Under the pieces are notes generated by a model. The model was not told the DNA's origin, did no database searches, and worked only from the letters and a program-made list of their open reading frames with translations. 38,961 bases of DNA from assembly GCA_938003855.1 (NCBI GenBank), contig CALKXD010000238.1:1-38961 (forward strand), in the 5' to 3' direction. The translations under genes were made by a program, and so were the position numbers. This DNA is from an uncultured Granulosicoccaceae bacterium (GTDB taxonomy: Bacteria > Pseudomonadota > Gammaproteobacteria > Granulosicoccales > Granulosicoccaceae). Below are positions 8,181 through 15,777 of the stretch, piece after piece (position 1 is the first letter of the stretch; every line of letters starts with the position of its first letter).

Positions 8181-8375
8181 TGCCTATCCAGAAACAGGGT
8201 GTCGCGAGGATCATTCAGGTGCGTGAGATTTTGCCTACCACAGGTAGGCGCTTAGTTGTTCTTAAGTAACTACCACAGGTAGGCGCTTAGTTGTTCTTAA
8301 GTAACTACCTGTGGTCGGCAAAAGATTGCGTGCCTGAGTGGTACGCAGTAGCGCTTGTTTCTGGGTGGGCGCTAG
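8177..8375. mobile_element. MITE-like palindromic element with CTAG target duplication
   Basis: The element (8181-8371, 191 bases) is flanked by CTAG at 8177-8180 and 8372-8375. Its ends are inverted repeats: CCAGAAAC (8188-8195) is repeated exactly as GTTTCTGG (8357-8364), and the left arm 8174-8247 aligns without gaps to the reverse complement of 8305-8378, with 53 of 74 Watson-Crick pairs and 10 more G-U pairs if read as plus-strand RNA. It has no coding capacity. A 4-bp CTAG target duplication is typical of IS5-type elements. It sits exactly between two convergent genes, whose stop codons are formed by the two CTAG copies. It could instead be a resident RNA hairpin. Confidence 0.6.
8235..8304. 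repeat. Two identical tandem 35-bp repeats in the centre of the palindromic element
   Basis: Positions 8235-8269 and 8270-8304 are identical 35-base units. Each begins with CTACCACAGGTAG, itself a 5-bp inverted repeat with a 3-base loop, followed by a 22-base spacer containing the palindrome CTTAAG. The partner arm CTACCTGTGGT follows at 8305, so the first or second CTACCACAGGTAG could pair with it alternatively. Confidence 0.9.
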
Positions 8376-10249
8376 CTAATGTGGGCCTGATCGGCAGCGG
8401 TCGATCCCGCTACAGGCACAACAGCGGATTGCAAAGTAAGGAAATCCACGTCAAGCTGACCCGGCTGCACGGCAAGCGTGGCCATACTACCCGCGCTCAT
8501 TGAAAAACCGATCTCCTGCAACACCGATCTAGCAAGACCGTTTCTGTCAGTCGCTACAAAATTCACAGCGAGCGTGGCTGCACCACCACCGTATTCGTCG
8601 ATCAGATAACTGAAAAACGCCTTCTCAATCAGCTTTCCCTGCACCCGACAGGACAGCATAAAATCCTCTACCGTGATTCTGCCGTGCTGTTCCCGGCGGG
8701 TAATAGAGAACCCGACCAGACCATAGTCTCCGTACTTGTCCTTACAGTGAATAACGTGCTTGTCGGTGGCGGTGTTTTGCAACGCTTCATCCACCGCCTC
8801 TCTGGTGTATCGAGTACCGGAAAAATTCAACTGATTGGTCCGCTGTAAAAGTTCAGTCACACGGGTATGCTGCTCTGAGGCATACGGACTGATAGTCACC
8901 ACAATCTGACAAGCGCGTAGAAAAGCCAGATAGTCGTCACCAAACCGGACAGCATCTTCACTACGCTGCACCTGCTGTTGATACATAAGCCGGCGGTTGC
9001 CAGCCTCAGCGGTGGTACTGCCCTGCAGGCGTGGGTGTTCCAGCAGTGTTTCGATAGCGGTTTCAGGCAGAACTTCAATGCCGTTAACCGCCGCTGCGAC
9101 TTCTTCGCGCTCAAACGGCGTGTCGTCGATAAATACCAGTGTATCGGTGCCAATACTTATTTTTTCAGCCAACCATTTTATGTTTTCGGATTTTTGATTC
9201 CAGTTGATCACCGGGTAGACCAGATAATCCGCCAGACCAAACTGCTCCAGCTGCTGCAGTGCTTCAGGGCGATTATTTTTACTGGCCACGGTAATCAGAA
9301 TGCCGCGCTGATCCAGCGCCTTGAACAACGCCGGAACAGTTGATTTTAACGTCACCTCACCCTCAAGCAGCACACCGTCCCACAGCGTATTGTCAAGATC
9401 AAACACCACACATTTAGCCGCCGGCCGTGTATCACCCGTAGCCACAGACACAGGGTTGATCGTGGCGACTGAATCGGCAGTAATAAAGTCAGCCGAGATA
9501 AACACCAATCGAGTTCCGGACTCGGCTTCCGGCGTGAAGGAAATATTGTAGGGCAACCGGGAGTCGGTAATCGCAGACAACTCGATGTGAGGAATAAAGT
9601 AGCGGTTGTACCCGGGTGCCAGCACCAGTTGCTTCCAGTAGGGTAAGGCCAGCTTACCGTTGGCCGGCACCGACAACATCGCAGAGCGGGCTACGGCACA
9701 GGCAAACTTCATTTTGCAATCACGGGTCTGCGGATTATAGATTTCGATCAGAAATCCATCTGGTTTTTGTTCCTGCGGTAACGCCTTGTGCATTCGCTTG
9801 CCAAGGTAATCCAGCAATTCAAACGCCAGTGATGTCCACGGCGGGCTGCCGCCAAAACGCCTGACCAGGCGCCCGAATGCATTGACCAGCGGTTGTACGC
9901 GGGGCACAACGCGGTCAAGCAGTGACACCAGACCATTGCGCCACAACAGGGTATTGCCACGTGCCTCAAGCTTTCCCCATTGCCCGAACACTATCTCCGC
10001 CGCCGGACCGGTTTGAGCACGGAAGTGACGATTGCGGCGCATGCCAAGTTCAAAACGTCGACATCGCTGATCGGGGCGGGCGCGGTAAAGATCGCAGGTC
10101 TGGTAGCACTCAGGCGCTGCACACTCAATGCAGTGCTCACCCCAGATCAGCAGTGAGCGCTTGCGGATGCCGGACACAAACGCAATGGATTCAGACGGTC
10201 GCAGCGGTGCGCCGGCGCCCTTGCCACGGTATTGATCAAACTCAAACAT
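8372..10249 (-). CDS. FkbH-like HAD-IIIC family protein with Cys-rich N-terminus
   Basis: A protein of 625 aa. The centre (about 280-420) is a HAD-IIIC phosphatase-like domain with the nucleophile motif FDLDNTLWDG (about 284-293) and FIDDTPFEREEV. The C-terminal part (about 430-600) resembles the GNAT-like region of FkbH proteins, which in polyketide clusters transfer glyceryl units onto carrier proteins. The N-terminus is unusual: residues 40-63 hold C-x2-C-x4-C-x3-C-x10-C, a possible metal-binding site, and about 200 residues of unrecognised sequence follow. It is the last gene of the minus-strand glycan operon, 36 bases after the methyltransferase. Its stop TAG lies in the second CTAG copy of the small element. 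The substrate is unknown; adding or trimming a small acyl group on a glycan is an inference. Confidence 0.82.
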   Translation of the reverse strand: MFEFDQYRGKGAGAPLRPSESIAFVSGIRKRSLLIWGEHCIECAAPECYQTCDLYRARPDQRCRRFELGMRRNRHFRAQTGPAAEIVFGQWGKLEARGNTLLWRNGLVSLLDRVVPRVQPLVNAFGRLVRRFGGSPPWTSLAFELLDYLGKRMHKALPQEQKPDGFLIEIYNPQTRDCKMKFACAVARSAMLSVPANGKLALPYWKQLVLAPGYNRYFIPHIELSAITDSRLPYNISFTPEAESGTRLVFISADFITADSVATINPVSVATGDTRPAAKCVVFDLDNTLWDGVLLEGEVTLKSTVPALFKALDQRGILITVASKNNRPEALQQLEQFGLADYLVYPVINWNQKSENIKWLAEKISIGTDTLVFIDDTPFEREEVAAAVNGIEVLPETAIETLLEHPRLQGSTTAEAGNRRLMYQQQVQRSEDAVRFGDDYLAFLRACQIVVTISPYASEQHTRVTELLQRTNQLNFSGTRYTREAVDEALQNTATDKHVIHCKDKYGDYGLVGFSITRREQHGRITVEDFMLSCRVQGKLIEKAFFSYLIDEYGGGAATLAVNFVATDRNGLARSVLQEIGFSMSAGSMATLAVQPGQLDVDFLTLQSAVVPVAGSTAADQAHIS

Positions 10250-10285
10250 TCAGGCGCACGCAGATTGTAGAGATGCCATTCGCTG

Positions 10286-10768
10286 CTAGATTTTCCGATA
10301 GAGAAAATAGCGCTGGCTGTCGATGCCCGGTGGTATCGGCAGCTGAGTCAGACTGGCCGACTGCAGCGGCAACCCACTGAGCGCAATGCCCCCCGACGCC
10401 AGCACCCCGACCATCACCTGTGGCAGCCACTGCACCGTTACGGCATCTATATCGTCACTGCCACTGCCGATATCAGCGTGAGCCATAGCAGCCTCAGATC
10501 CGCTAAACGCTAACGCAGTCTCTGCTATTTCGCCGAGTATCAAGTTGCCGTCCGCGGGAATACAAGACCCGTGGGCCATCAGCGCGCGATCAAATGCAAT
10601 AATCCTTCGCTGTGCAAACAGCTCGACCAGATGGCTATAAGTGCGGCCATTGCCAAGCCCAAGCTCCAGAATATCACCGGTTTCAGGGAGCAGCCCCTGC
10701 GCTGCCACCTGATTAAGAATATCTCTTTGCGCCGTCATCCGGCGTATAAAACTATCAAGTCGGCTCAT
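10286..10768 (-). CDS. Small class I SAM-dependent methyltransferase (Methyltransf_17-like)
   Basis: A methyltransferase-like protein of 160 aa, about the length of the Methyltransf_17 family. The SAM-binding motif I ILELGLGNGRTYSHL is near residues 33-47; IIAFDRALMAH (motif II) and AMAHADIGSG follow, and the end RYFLYRKI is typical. The ATG at 10768 has GGA about 7 bases upstream. It lies 42 bases downstream of the deacetylase and 36 bases upstream of the FkbH-like gene. Methylation of a glycan or a small precursor is likely, but the acceptor cannot be inferred. Confidence 0.78.
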   Translation of the reverse strand: MSRLDSFIRRMTAQRDILNQVAAQGLLPETGDILELGLGNGRTYSHLVELFAQRRIIAFDRALMAHGSCIPADGNLILGEIAETALAFSGSEAAMAHADIGSGSDDIDAVTVQWLPQVMVGVLASGGIALSGLPLQSASLTQLPIPPGIDSQRYFLYRKI

Positions 10769-10810
10769 GGTTTATCCGTTGCTATAGTGTCGATGGCAGC
10801 AAGCGTCACA

Positions 10811-11551
10811 TCAGGCCCGCTGATCACGGGCAATGTCCATCATCGAATGAAAAGACACGCGTGGCGACTGCGCTACAGTTTCAATAAACTGCCAAAGCAA
10901 AGCCCGATTGTCTCTGTCCATTGGTTCATGGTGCAGCATAACGCCAATCGTCCCGGTATCGGTGTCCAGCAGAGCACACAGGTAATCGATCAATTCAGTG
11001 GTCGTCAACCGGACCCCTTTGCGTTTTTTCAACCAGTCTATTGTCACTGGCAATTCAGCCACCGAAGCACCCAGATCATCTGATCCGGCAATACGCGATA
11101 GGCAATGAAAACCAAGTGCCTGTATCGCCTCGGCCGTGTCACGGGTACAGCGGTTCCAGGGTGGTGTAAACACCGGACACACGCGCTGCCCGAAGACCTC
11201 CGCCAACATCCGTTGGCCCTGTGCGATATCGTTCTGTTGCTGACGACGGTTGCGATCACTGCCAAATTCACAGGAGCGCCCGGAGCGCTGATGGTTGGTG
11301 TGTGCCAGGCCGTGCTGATGGATTGCTATCCGGCCACCGGCATCCAGCAGTGCAGTGATAACATCAATAGACTGACTGGACAGCGCATCAGGTATAACCG
11401 CAATATCCAGCGGCAGTTCGCGCTGCACAAAGCCACTGGCCAGTACCTGCAAACGCTCGTCCGCCCAGCCGCCGTCATCGTTGCGAAAGAATATCTTTAG
11501 CGGCGTTGATCGTCTGGCCAGCACTGTCGACACAGCCCCGAAAGTACTCAC
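10811..11551 (-). CDS. Polysaccharide deacetylase-like protein (first of two paralogues)
   Basis: A protein of 246 aa with divergent NodB-fold motifs: FRNDDGGW (about 22-29) supplies the Asp pair, HQHGLAHTNH (about 77-86) the metal-binding His residues, and FTPPWNR (about 122-128) the motif 3 Arg region. Such enzymes remove N- or O-acetyl groups from sugars. No signal peptide is visible, so it should act in the cytoplasm. The start is GTG at 11551, preceded by AAGG. It shares all three motifs with the deacetylase at 21413-22183 (WWRDDDA, QHGYSHTNH, VPPWNR), so the two are paralogues in the same glycan block. It lies 49 bases downstream of the glycosyltransferase at 11601-12737. Confidence 0.8.
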   Translation of the reverse strand: MSTFGAVSTVLARRSTPLKIFFRNDDGGWADERLQVLASGFVQRELPLDIAVIPDALSSQSIDVITALLDAGGRIAIHQHGLAHTNHQRSGRSCEFGSDRNRRQQQNDIAQGQRMLAEVFGQRVCPVFTPPWNRCTRDTAEAIQALGFHCLSRIAGSDDLGASVAELPVTIDWLKKRKGVRLTTTELIDYLCALLDTDTGTIGVMLHHEPMDRDNRALLWQFIETVAQSPRVSFHSMMDIARDQRA

Positions 11552-11600
11552 GCGATGCCTTGCCTGGCGAATGTCTGTGCTTTACTGTGCATTCGTTTTT

Positions 11601-12737
11601 TCATCTTTGTTCCGCTAGTCTGGTGGCAAAGCGAACAGTTTCAAGCGCCCCGTTAAACTGCTGCCTGTCAACGGCAAAGCGCCCTGCCGAGCAAACCTGC
11701 GCGATAGCCTGCAATAGTTTTTCAGGGTTGAGATCTTTGGCTTTGACCAGTGAAAACGCCGCGCGTTCGGCCAGACTTGCAGCACGCAGCGTCTGTTCCT
11801 GCTCGCCCCCGGCATCAAAAGGTATCAACACACCCGGTGTGCCAGTGAGCAGTAAATCAATCGCGGTATTGTAACCGCACATACTCACCGAGCAGGCCGC
11901 CCCCTGCAGCAGCTGACGAAAGTCGGTGCGGTTTGGCTCGATGACCACCGATGTGCCGGCAGCCAATGCCTGCAAGTGTGCCACCTCCGCTTGTGGATCG
12001 CTGCCGCCAATCAGCAGCCGCCAACGAGAGTCCGGCAACAGACGCGCCGCCTCGATGGCAGCTTCATAGATAAACCGCCCGACCGATCCGCCACCGGCGC
12101 TGACGATCACTTCAAAGCTGTGTGATGTTGCTTGCGCCAGGTCGACTGACTGAGCAACATAACCGGTATAAAAAAGCTTAGCCTGAAGGCGTTCGGAGAC
12201 CGGCCAGCTGACCTCCAGCGCTGTGGTAGCGCGATCAGAGTGCACCACCACGCCATCGTAATATTGACACACCAATGCTTCGGTACGCTGCGCTTTTTCG
12301 GTACTCGACGGCGCTGCTAGAATATCGCGCACCGACGACAACACCACCGGTGCTGCTGCCATTGCCTGCGTCAATTCAAGCAGAGCAGTAAACTCGCGGC
12401 GCAGCACCCGACGGCCAAACGGAAACAACTCGGTGATCACGATATCGGGTTGCAGCGAGTCCGCCAACTCGCACAATTGATTTAATCTGGACGCTAAATA
12501 AGCCTCGTCAGCGACGCTTCGATCTGCAGTAAGCAGGCGCGTAAAGTTAGTGCCATCAGAGCACAGCGGTGGCAATTGCACTACCCGGACACCATCGGTT
12601 TCAAACGGTCTGACCGGCAGACCGCCACTGACTAAAGTGACTCTGTGACCCGAGGCGACAAACGCCTGCGACAAGTTGATCGACCGGCGCAAGTGCCCGG
12701 TACCGAGTAAATGGGTTACTACAACCAGAATATTCAT
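11601..12737 (-). CDS. COG4671-like (MurG-type, GT-B) glycosyltransferase
   Basis: A glycosyltransferase of 378 aa with the two-domain GT-B fold. The N-terminal GTGHLRRSINLSQAF (about 12-26) is the acceptor-side glycine loop of MurG-like enzymes. The C-terminal half has VSAGGGSVGR and CGYNTAIDLLLTGTPGVLIP, the expected nucleotide-sugar site. It is paralogous to the enzyme at 15774-17009 (GLGHLRRSRTMAAAL). The ATG at 12737 has AGGTG shortly upstream. No membrane segment is evident, so it would act at the cytoplasmic face. A gap of 110 bases separates it from the phosphatase gene upstream in the operon. The sugar donor is unknown. Confidence 0.82.
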   Translation of the reverse strand: MNILVVVTHLLGTGHLRRSINLSQAFVASGHRVTLVSGGLPVRPFETDGVRVVQLPPLCSDGTNFTRLLTADRSVADEAYLASRLNQLCELADSLQPDIVITELFPFGRRVLRREFTALLELTQAMAAAPVVLSSVRDILAAPSSTEKAQRTEALVCQYYDGVVVHSDRATTALEVSWPVSERLQAKLFYTGYVAQSVDLAQATSHSFEVIVSAGGGSVGRFIYEAAIEAARLLPDSRWRLLIGGSDPQAEVAHLQALAAGTSVVIEPNRTDFRQLLQGAACSVSMCGYNTAIDLLLTGTPGVLIPFDAGGEQEQTLRAASLAERAAFSLVKAKDLNPEKLLQAIAQVCSAGRFAVDRQQFNGALETVRFATRLAEQR

Positions 12738-12847
12738 AACACCTGTTTTCCACCCTGCCTATCTAGCCTGCGTTGCAAGTGATCACCAGCCTGTGACTTC
12801 AGCGGAAGCGGTTTGCTTTTAACCACCGCATTTTACAAGCCGCGACC

Positions 12848-13444
12848 TCAGAGCGCGGCGGACGACTCCTGACGGATCAATCTGACGCGCAATGGATCGG
12901 CCGGCTTCAAGCGCTCGGTCAACTCCAGACAATACAATGAATTTCGTTTGATACTAAATGGCGGAACACCTTTGTAAGGCCAGTCATACGCCACCGCCAG
13001 TAACGCTCGCATCACACCGATGTGACAGACCGCCACAGTATCTTCACGCAGGTCGGCTAACCAGGGCGCCAATCTCGACCACACCTGTGCCGGACTCTCG
13101 CCACTCGGCGGCTGATAGTCCCACCCCCAGTCAGGCAGGTGGCGAAAGCCAGAGTCGGGATCAGCGCCCAGGTCAACACTGCGCTGCCCCTCCCAGTCAC
13201 CGTAGTCCATCTCTATCAGGGCTGGTTCTATAACCGGCTGACGGCCGCTGATCAGCGCTGCGGTGTGCATCGCTCTATGCAACGGACTGCTGAGCAATGC
13301 AGCATGCTGCCAGGGGTCCGGCAGGCACAATCCTGCCAGTTCAGACGCGGCGTCAGCTTCCAGCGGAATATCCCGCCGTCCCTGAATCCTACCGTCGCGA
13401 TTCCACGCGGTACGACCATGCCTGATAATCGCCAGTCGAATCAT
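12848..13444 (-). CDS. Histidine phosphatase family protein
   Basis: A protein of 198 aa of the phosphoglycerate-mutase-like superfamily. The catalytic RHG motif is in AIIRHGRTAWNRDGRIQG (about 6-23); the second catalytic His is in VCHIGVMRALL (about 153-163) and the acid residue is in MDYGDWEGQ. Known relatives dephosphorylate sugar phosphates, the alpha-ribazole intermediate of cobalamin synthesis, or nucleotides. Its start overlaps the stop of the GT4 gene by 4 bases (ATGA), so it is translationally coupled to the glycan operon. Dephosphorylation of a sugar-phosphate intermediate is the most sensible guess here, as cobalamin genes are absent from the window. Confidence 0.85.
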   Translation of the reverse strand: MIRLAIIRHGRTAWNRDGRIQGRRDIPLEADAASELAGLCLPDPWQHAALLSSPLHRAMHTAALISGRQPVIEPALIEMDYGDWEGQRSVDLGADPDSGFRHLPDWGWDYQPPSGESPAQVWSRLAPWLADLREDTVAVCHIGVMRALLAVAYDWPYKGVPPFSIKRNSLYCLELTERLKPADPLRVRLIRQESSAAL

Positions 13445-14523
13445 CGCTCTAGAACCAACGCCAATTGCCGCGAGAGCGTCGCTGCTGCCGCACCCAGCAG
13501 ATGTCGACGGCGCACCAGTTCGTGCCCGGTGCGTTGCATCAATCGATACTGTTGCGGGTCAGCCAGGGTAGCGTCTATCGCACGCGCCATAGCGTGCGGG
13601 CTATAGTCAGCCACCAGCGAGTGCGGCGACCCGATAACTTCACGCACTCCCGCTCGATCCTGCGCGACCACCGGCACACCGGCGGCCTGCGCTTCCAGAT
13701 AAACCATCCCGAATGCTTCGTTGACCCCGGGCCATACAAACACCGACGCATCCCGGTACGCCGCCGCCACAGCCCCCTGATCCAGTTGACCGGCAAATGT
13801 AACGCGCGATCCAAACGATTCAAACAGCGCTTTAACCTCAAGGTGAGCAGGCCCGTCACCAACGATACACAATTGCCAATCAGTGGTTGTCAGATACGCC
13901 AGTGCGGCGGCAAGGATTCGATAGGACTCGAGCTTGTCACCATAGCGATGCATGCCGACCGCCAGCAGGCGGTTACTGATTTGCGCTACCGGCGGCAGCT
14001 CAGGTAAGTCGGTGCGCTCTAGAAATGGCGCAAGATGCACCAGCGTTTGATCGGCGGGTCGGTGTTGCTCAAGCGCTATGCGGTCTTTGTCAGTCAGGTA
14101 AAACACTACGTCGGCCGCCTCCGTCGCGGCATCGGCACTGGCGGCAAAATTTGCCCACGGCCCCTGCAACCGGCGTCTGGCAATACTTGCCTCTATAAGC
14201 ATGTAGGGTATCTTCAAGCGGCGGCTAACCGCAACTCCCACCAGATCCGGCGCTTTGTAGTAATTGTGGTAGGTCACCCAGGCCCGCCAGCGGTCACCGT
14301 CTTTGAGCAAGCGGGCCACCTCGGCTCCGGCACGTGCGCTGATCTGTTGCTGCACTTGCCTATCACCCTGCCCGTCAAAGCAGCGCAGCGTTGACGCCAG
14401 CGTGACCGGCAAGCCCTGTGAGTTCATCGACAGCGCTGCCATCAGGCTTTGCGCTATCTGCCGGTCCCCGGACGGCACCGGGTGATCGGGGGATTTCAAC
14501 GGCGCATAAAAAGCCAGTTGCAT
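13441..14523 (-). CDS. GT4 family glycosyltransferase
   Basis: A retaining GT-B glycosyltransferase of 360 aa. The C-terminal half holds VGDGPAHLEVKALFE and the EX7E motif region FVWPGVNEAFGMVYLEAQA, followed by GVPVVAQDRAGVREVI, which together bind the nucleotide-sugar donor. The N-terminal domain has PSGDRQIAQSLMAAL, the glycine-containing acceptor loop of this clan. ATG 14523 is preferred over the adjacent GTG 14526. The upstream GT4 gene ends at 14527, so the two abut, and the downstream phosphatase overlaps by 4 bases: tight coupling. Donor and acceptor are unknown. Confidence 0.88.
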   Translation of the reverse strand: MQLAFYAPLKSPDHPVPSGDRQIAQSLMAALSMNSQGLPVTLASTLRCFDGQGDRQVQQQISARAGAEVARLLKDGDRWRAWVTYHNYYKAPDLVGVAVSRRLKIPYMLIEASIARRRLQGPWANFAASADAATEAADVVFYLTDKDRIALEQHRPADQTLVHLAPFLERTDLPELPPVAQISNRLLAVGMHRYGDKLESYRILAAALAYLTTTDWQLCIVGDGPAHLEVKALFESFGSRVTFAGQLDQGAVAAAYRDASVFVWPGVNEAFGMVYLEAQAAGVPVVAQDRAGVREVIGSPHSLVADYSPHAMARAIDATLADPQQYRLMQRTGHELVRRRHLLGAAAATLSRQLALVLER

Positions 14524-14526
14524 CAC

Positions 14527-15777
14527 TTAAACGCCGGAGCCACCGCACAACGCACGCAGACGACGGTCCAGCACTTTGATGCCGGCGTCCATACCGAAAT
14601 CATCGACCAGACGCTGATACGCTGCCTCCGCCATCGCCACCCTTTTCGACGGCTGCTGTGCCAGTTCGACCATGGCAGCCGCCAGTGCCTCAGCGCTGTC
14701 GTCGGCCAGCAAGGCATGGACATCGTGCTGCAAGAATTCCGGTATCGCCGACACTGACGTGGCGATGATCGGCAACTTTTGCGATGCCGCTTCCATCAAT
14801 ACATTCGGCAGACCATCGCGATCACCGTCTGCGGCAATCCGGCTCGGCAGAATAAACACATCGGCGTCACGCATCGCCTGAACAACATCAGGCTGCTCAC
14901 GCTCGCCCAGCCAGTCGATGCGGTCAGCCACCTGCGACGCTATTGCTTGCTGCTGCAACGCGTCCTTCAGCGCCCCCCCGCCAATGTGAGTCAGCTGCCA
15001 GGCTACGTTTTCGGGTAACAGCGACAGTGCGGCGATCAGGCGGTCATAGCCTTTTTTCTCGACCAGTCTGCCGACCGACAACAGCTTAAGTACCGCACTG
15101 GCGTTGCGCGGCTGCCGATCAGGGGGTGCCGGAAAACGCGACAGATCAAGACCGTGATAGACCAGATCGATGCGATCATCACTGCGGCACAGCGAGCGCA
15201 AATGACGGGCACCAATGGCCGTACAGGTGACACCGAAGGAGGCACCATGACGGTCGGCGTCAAGCTTCTCGTGCAGCTCCCAGTCGGGTGCGGTCCAGAT
15301 ATCCTTGGCATGCGCTGAGTAGCTCCACGGGATGCCACGCATAATGGCCGCATAGCGAGCCACCGACGCCGGCGTATGTAGAAAGTGCGCATAAACCGCG
15401 TTGACCGACTGTGGCAGTTCGGCGGCCATGACACAGGCCTGCCCAAAGCGCCGTACACGGTTACGGGTCAGGTCACGGCGCAGATCGCTTTTAAAGATTT
15501 GCCATGCCGCCGCATAACCTGACAAACGGCGGCAGGCGCGCCAGCCGCGCAACACCCGGGCGACCTCCTGATGCAGGTACTCGGGCAGATAGTGAATGGC
15601 AGCGGTGACCTGGTCATGTAAGGGGTGGCGTTTTTGATTGGCCGGGTGCCGCAGAGACCAGATTTGAAAACAGTGTCCCCGCCGCTCCAGTGCGGCGAGT
15701 TCCTGTGCGACAAAGGTTTCTGACAACCGTGGCCAGCACTTGACGACTATCGCCAGCGGAGGTGCCTGCGAGTTCAT
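14527..15777 (-). CDS. GT4 family glycosyltransferase
   Basis: A GT-B glycosyltransferase of 416 aa. The N-terminus reads VVKCWPRLSETFVAQELAAL, a signature of exopolysaccharide GT4 enzymes of the WcaL/AmsK type. The C-terminal half has LSVGRLVEKKGYDRLIAAL, LPSRIAADGDRDGLPNVLME and LPIIATSVSAIPEF, the donor-binding core. The start at 15777 makes an ATGA overlap with the stop of the upstream COG4671-like gene. An in-frame extension to 15834 would overlap that gene by 60 bases and adds unconserved residues, so I reject it. It is the second gene of the operon that starts at 17009. Confidence 0.9.
   Translation of the reverse strand: MNSQAPPLAIVVKCWPRLSETFVAQELAALERRGHCFQIWSLRHPANQKRHPLHDQVTAAIHYLPEYLHQEVARVLRGWRACRRLSGYAAAWQIFKSDLRRDLTRNRVRRFGQACVMAAELPQSVNAVYAHFLHTPASVARYAAIMRGIPWSYSAHAKDIWTAPDWELHEKLDADRHGASFGVTCTAIGARHLRSLCRSDDRIDLVYHGLDLSRFPAPPDRQPRNASAVLKLLSVGRLVEKKGYDRLIAALSLLPENVAWQLTHIGGGALKDALQQQAIASQVADRIDWLGEREQPDVVQAMRDADVFILPSRIAADGDRDGLPNVLMEAASQKLPIIATSVSAIPEFLQHDVHALLADDSAEALAAAMVELAQQPSKRVAMAEAAYQRLVDDFGMDAGIKVLDRRLRALCGGSGV

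Noticed and set aside
14035-14394. Long plus-strand open frames inside the glycosyltransferase operon
   Set aside because: They are antisense to well-supported glycosyltransferase genes and their translations show no family resemblance.
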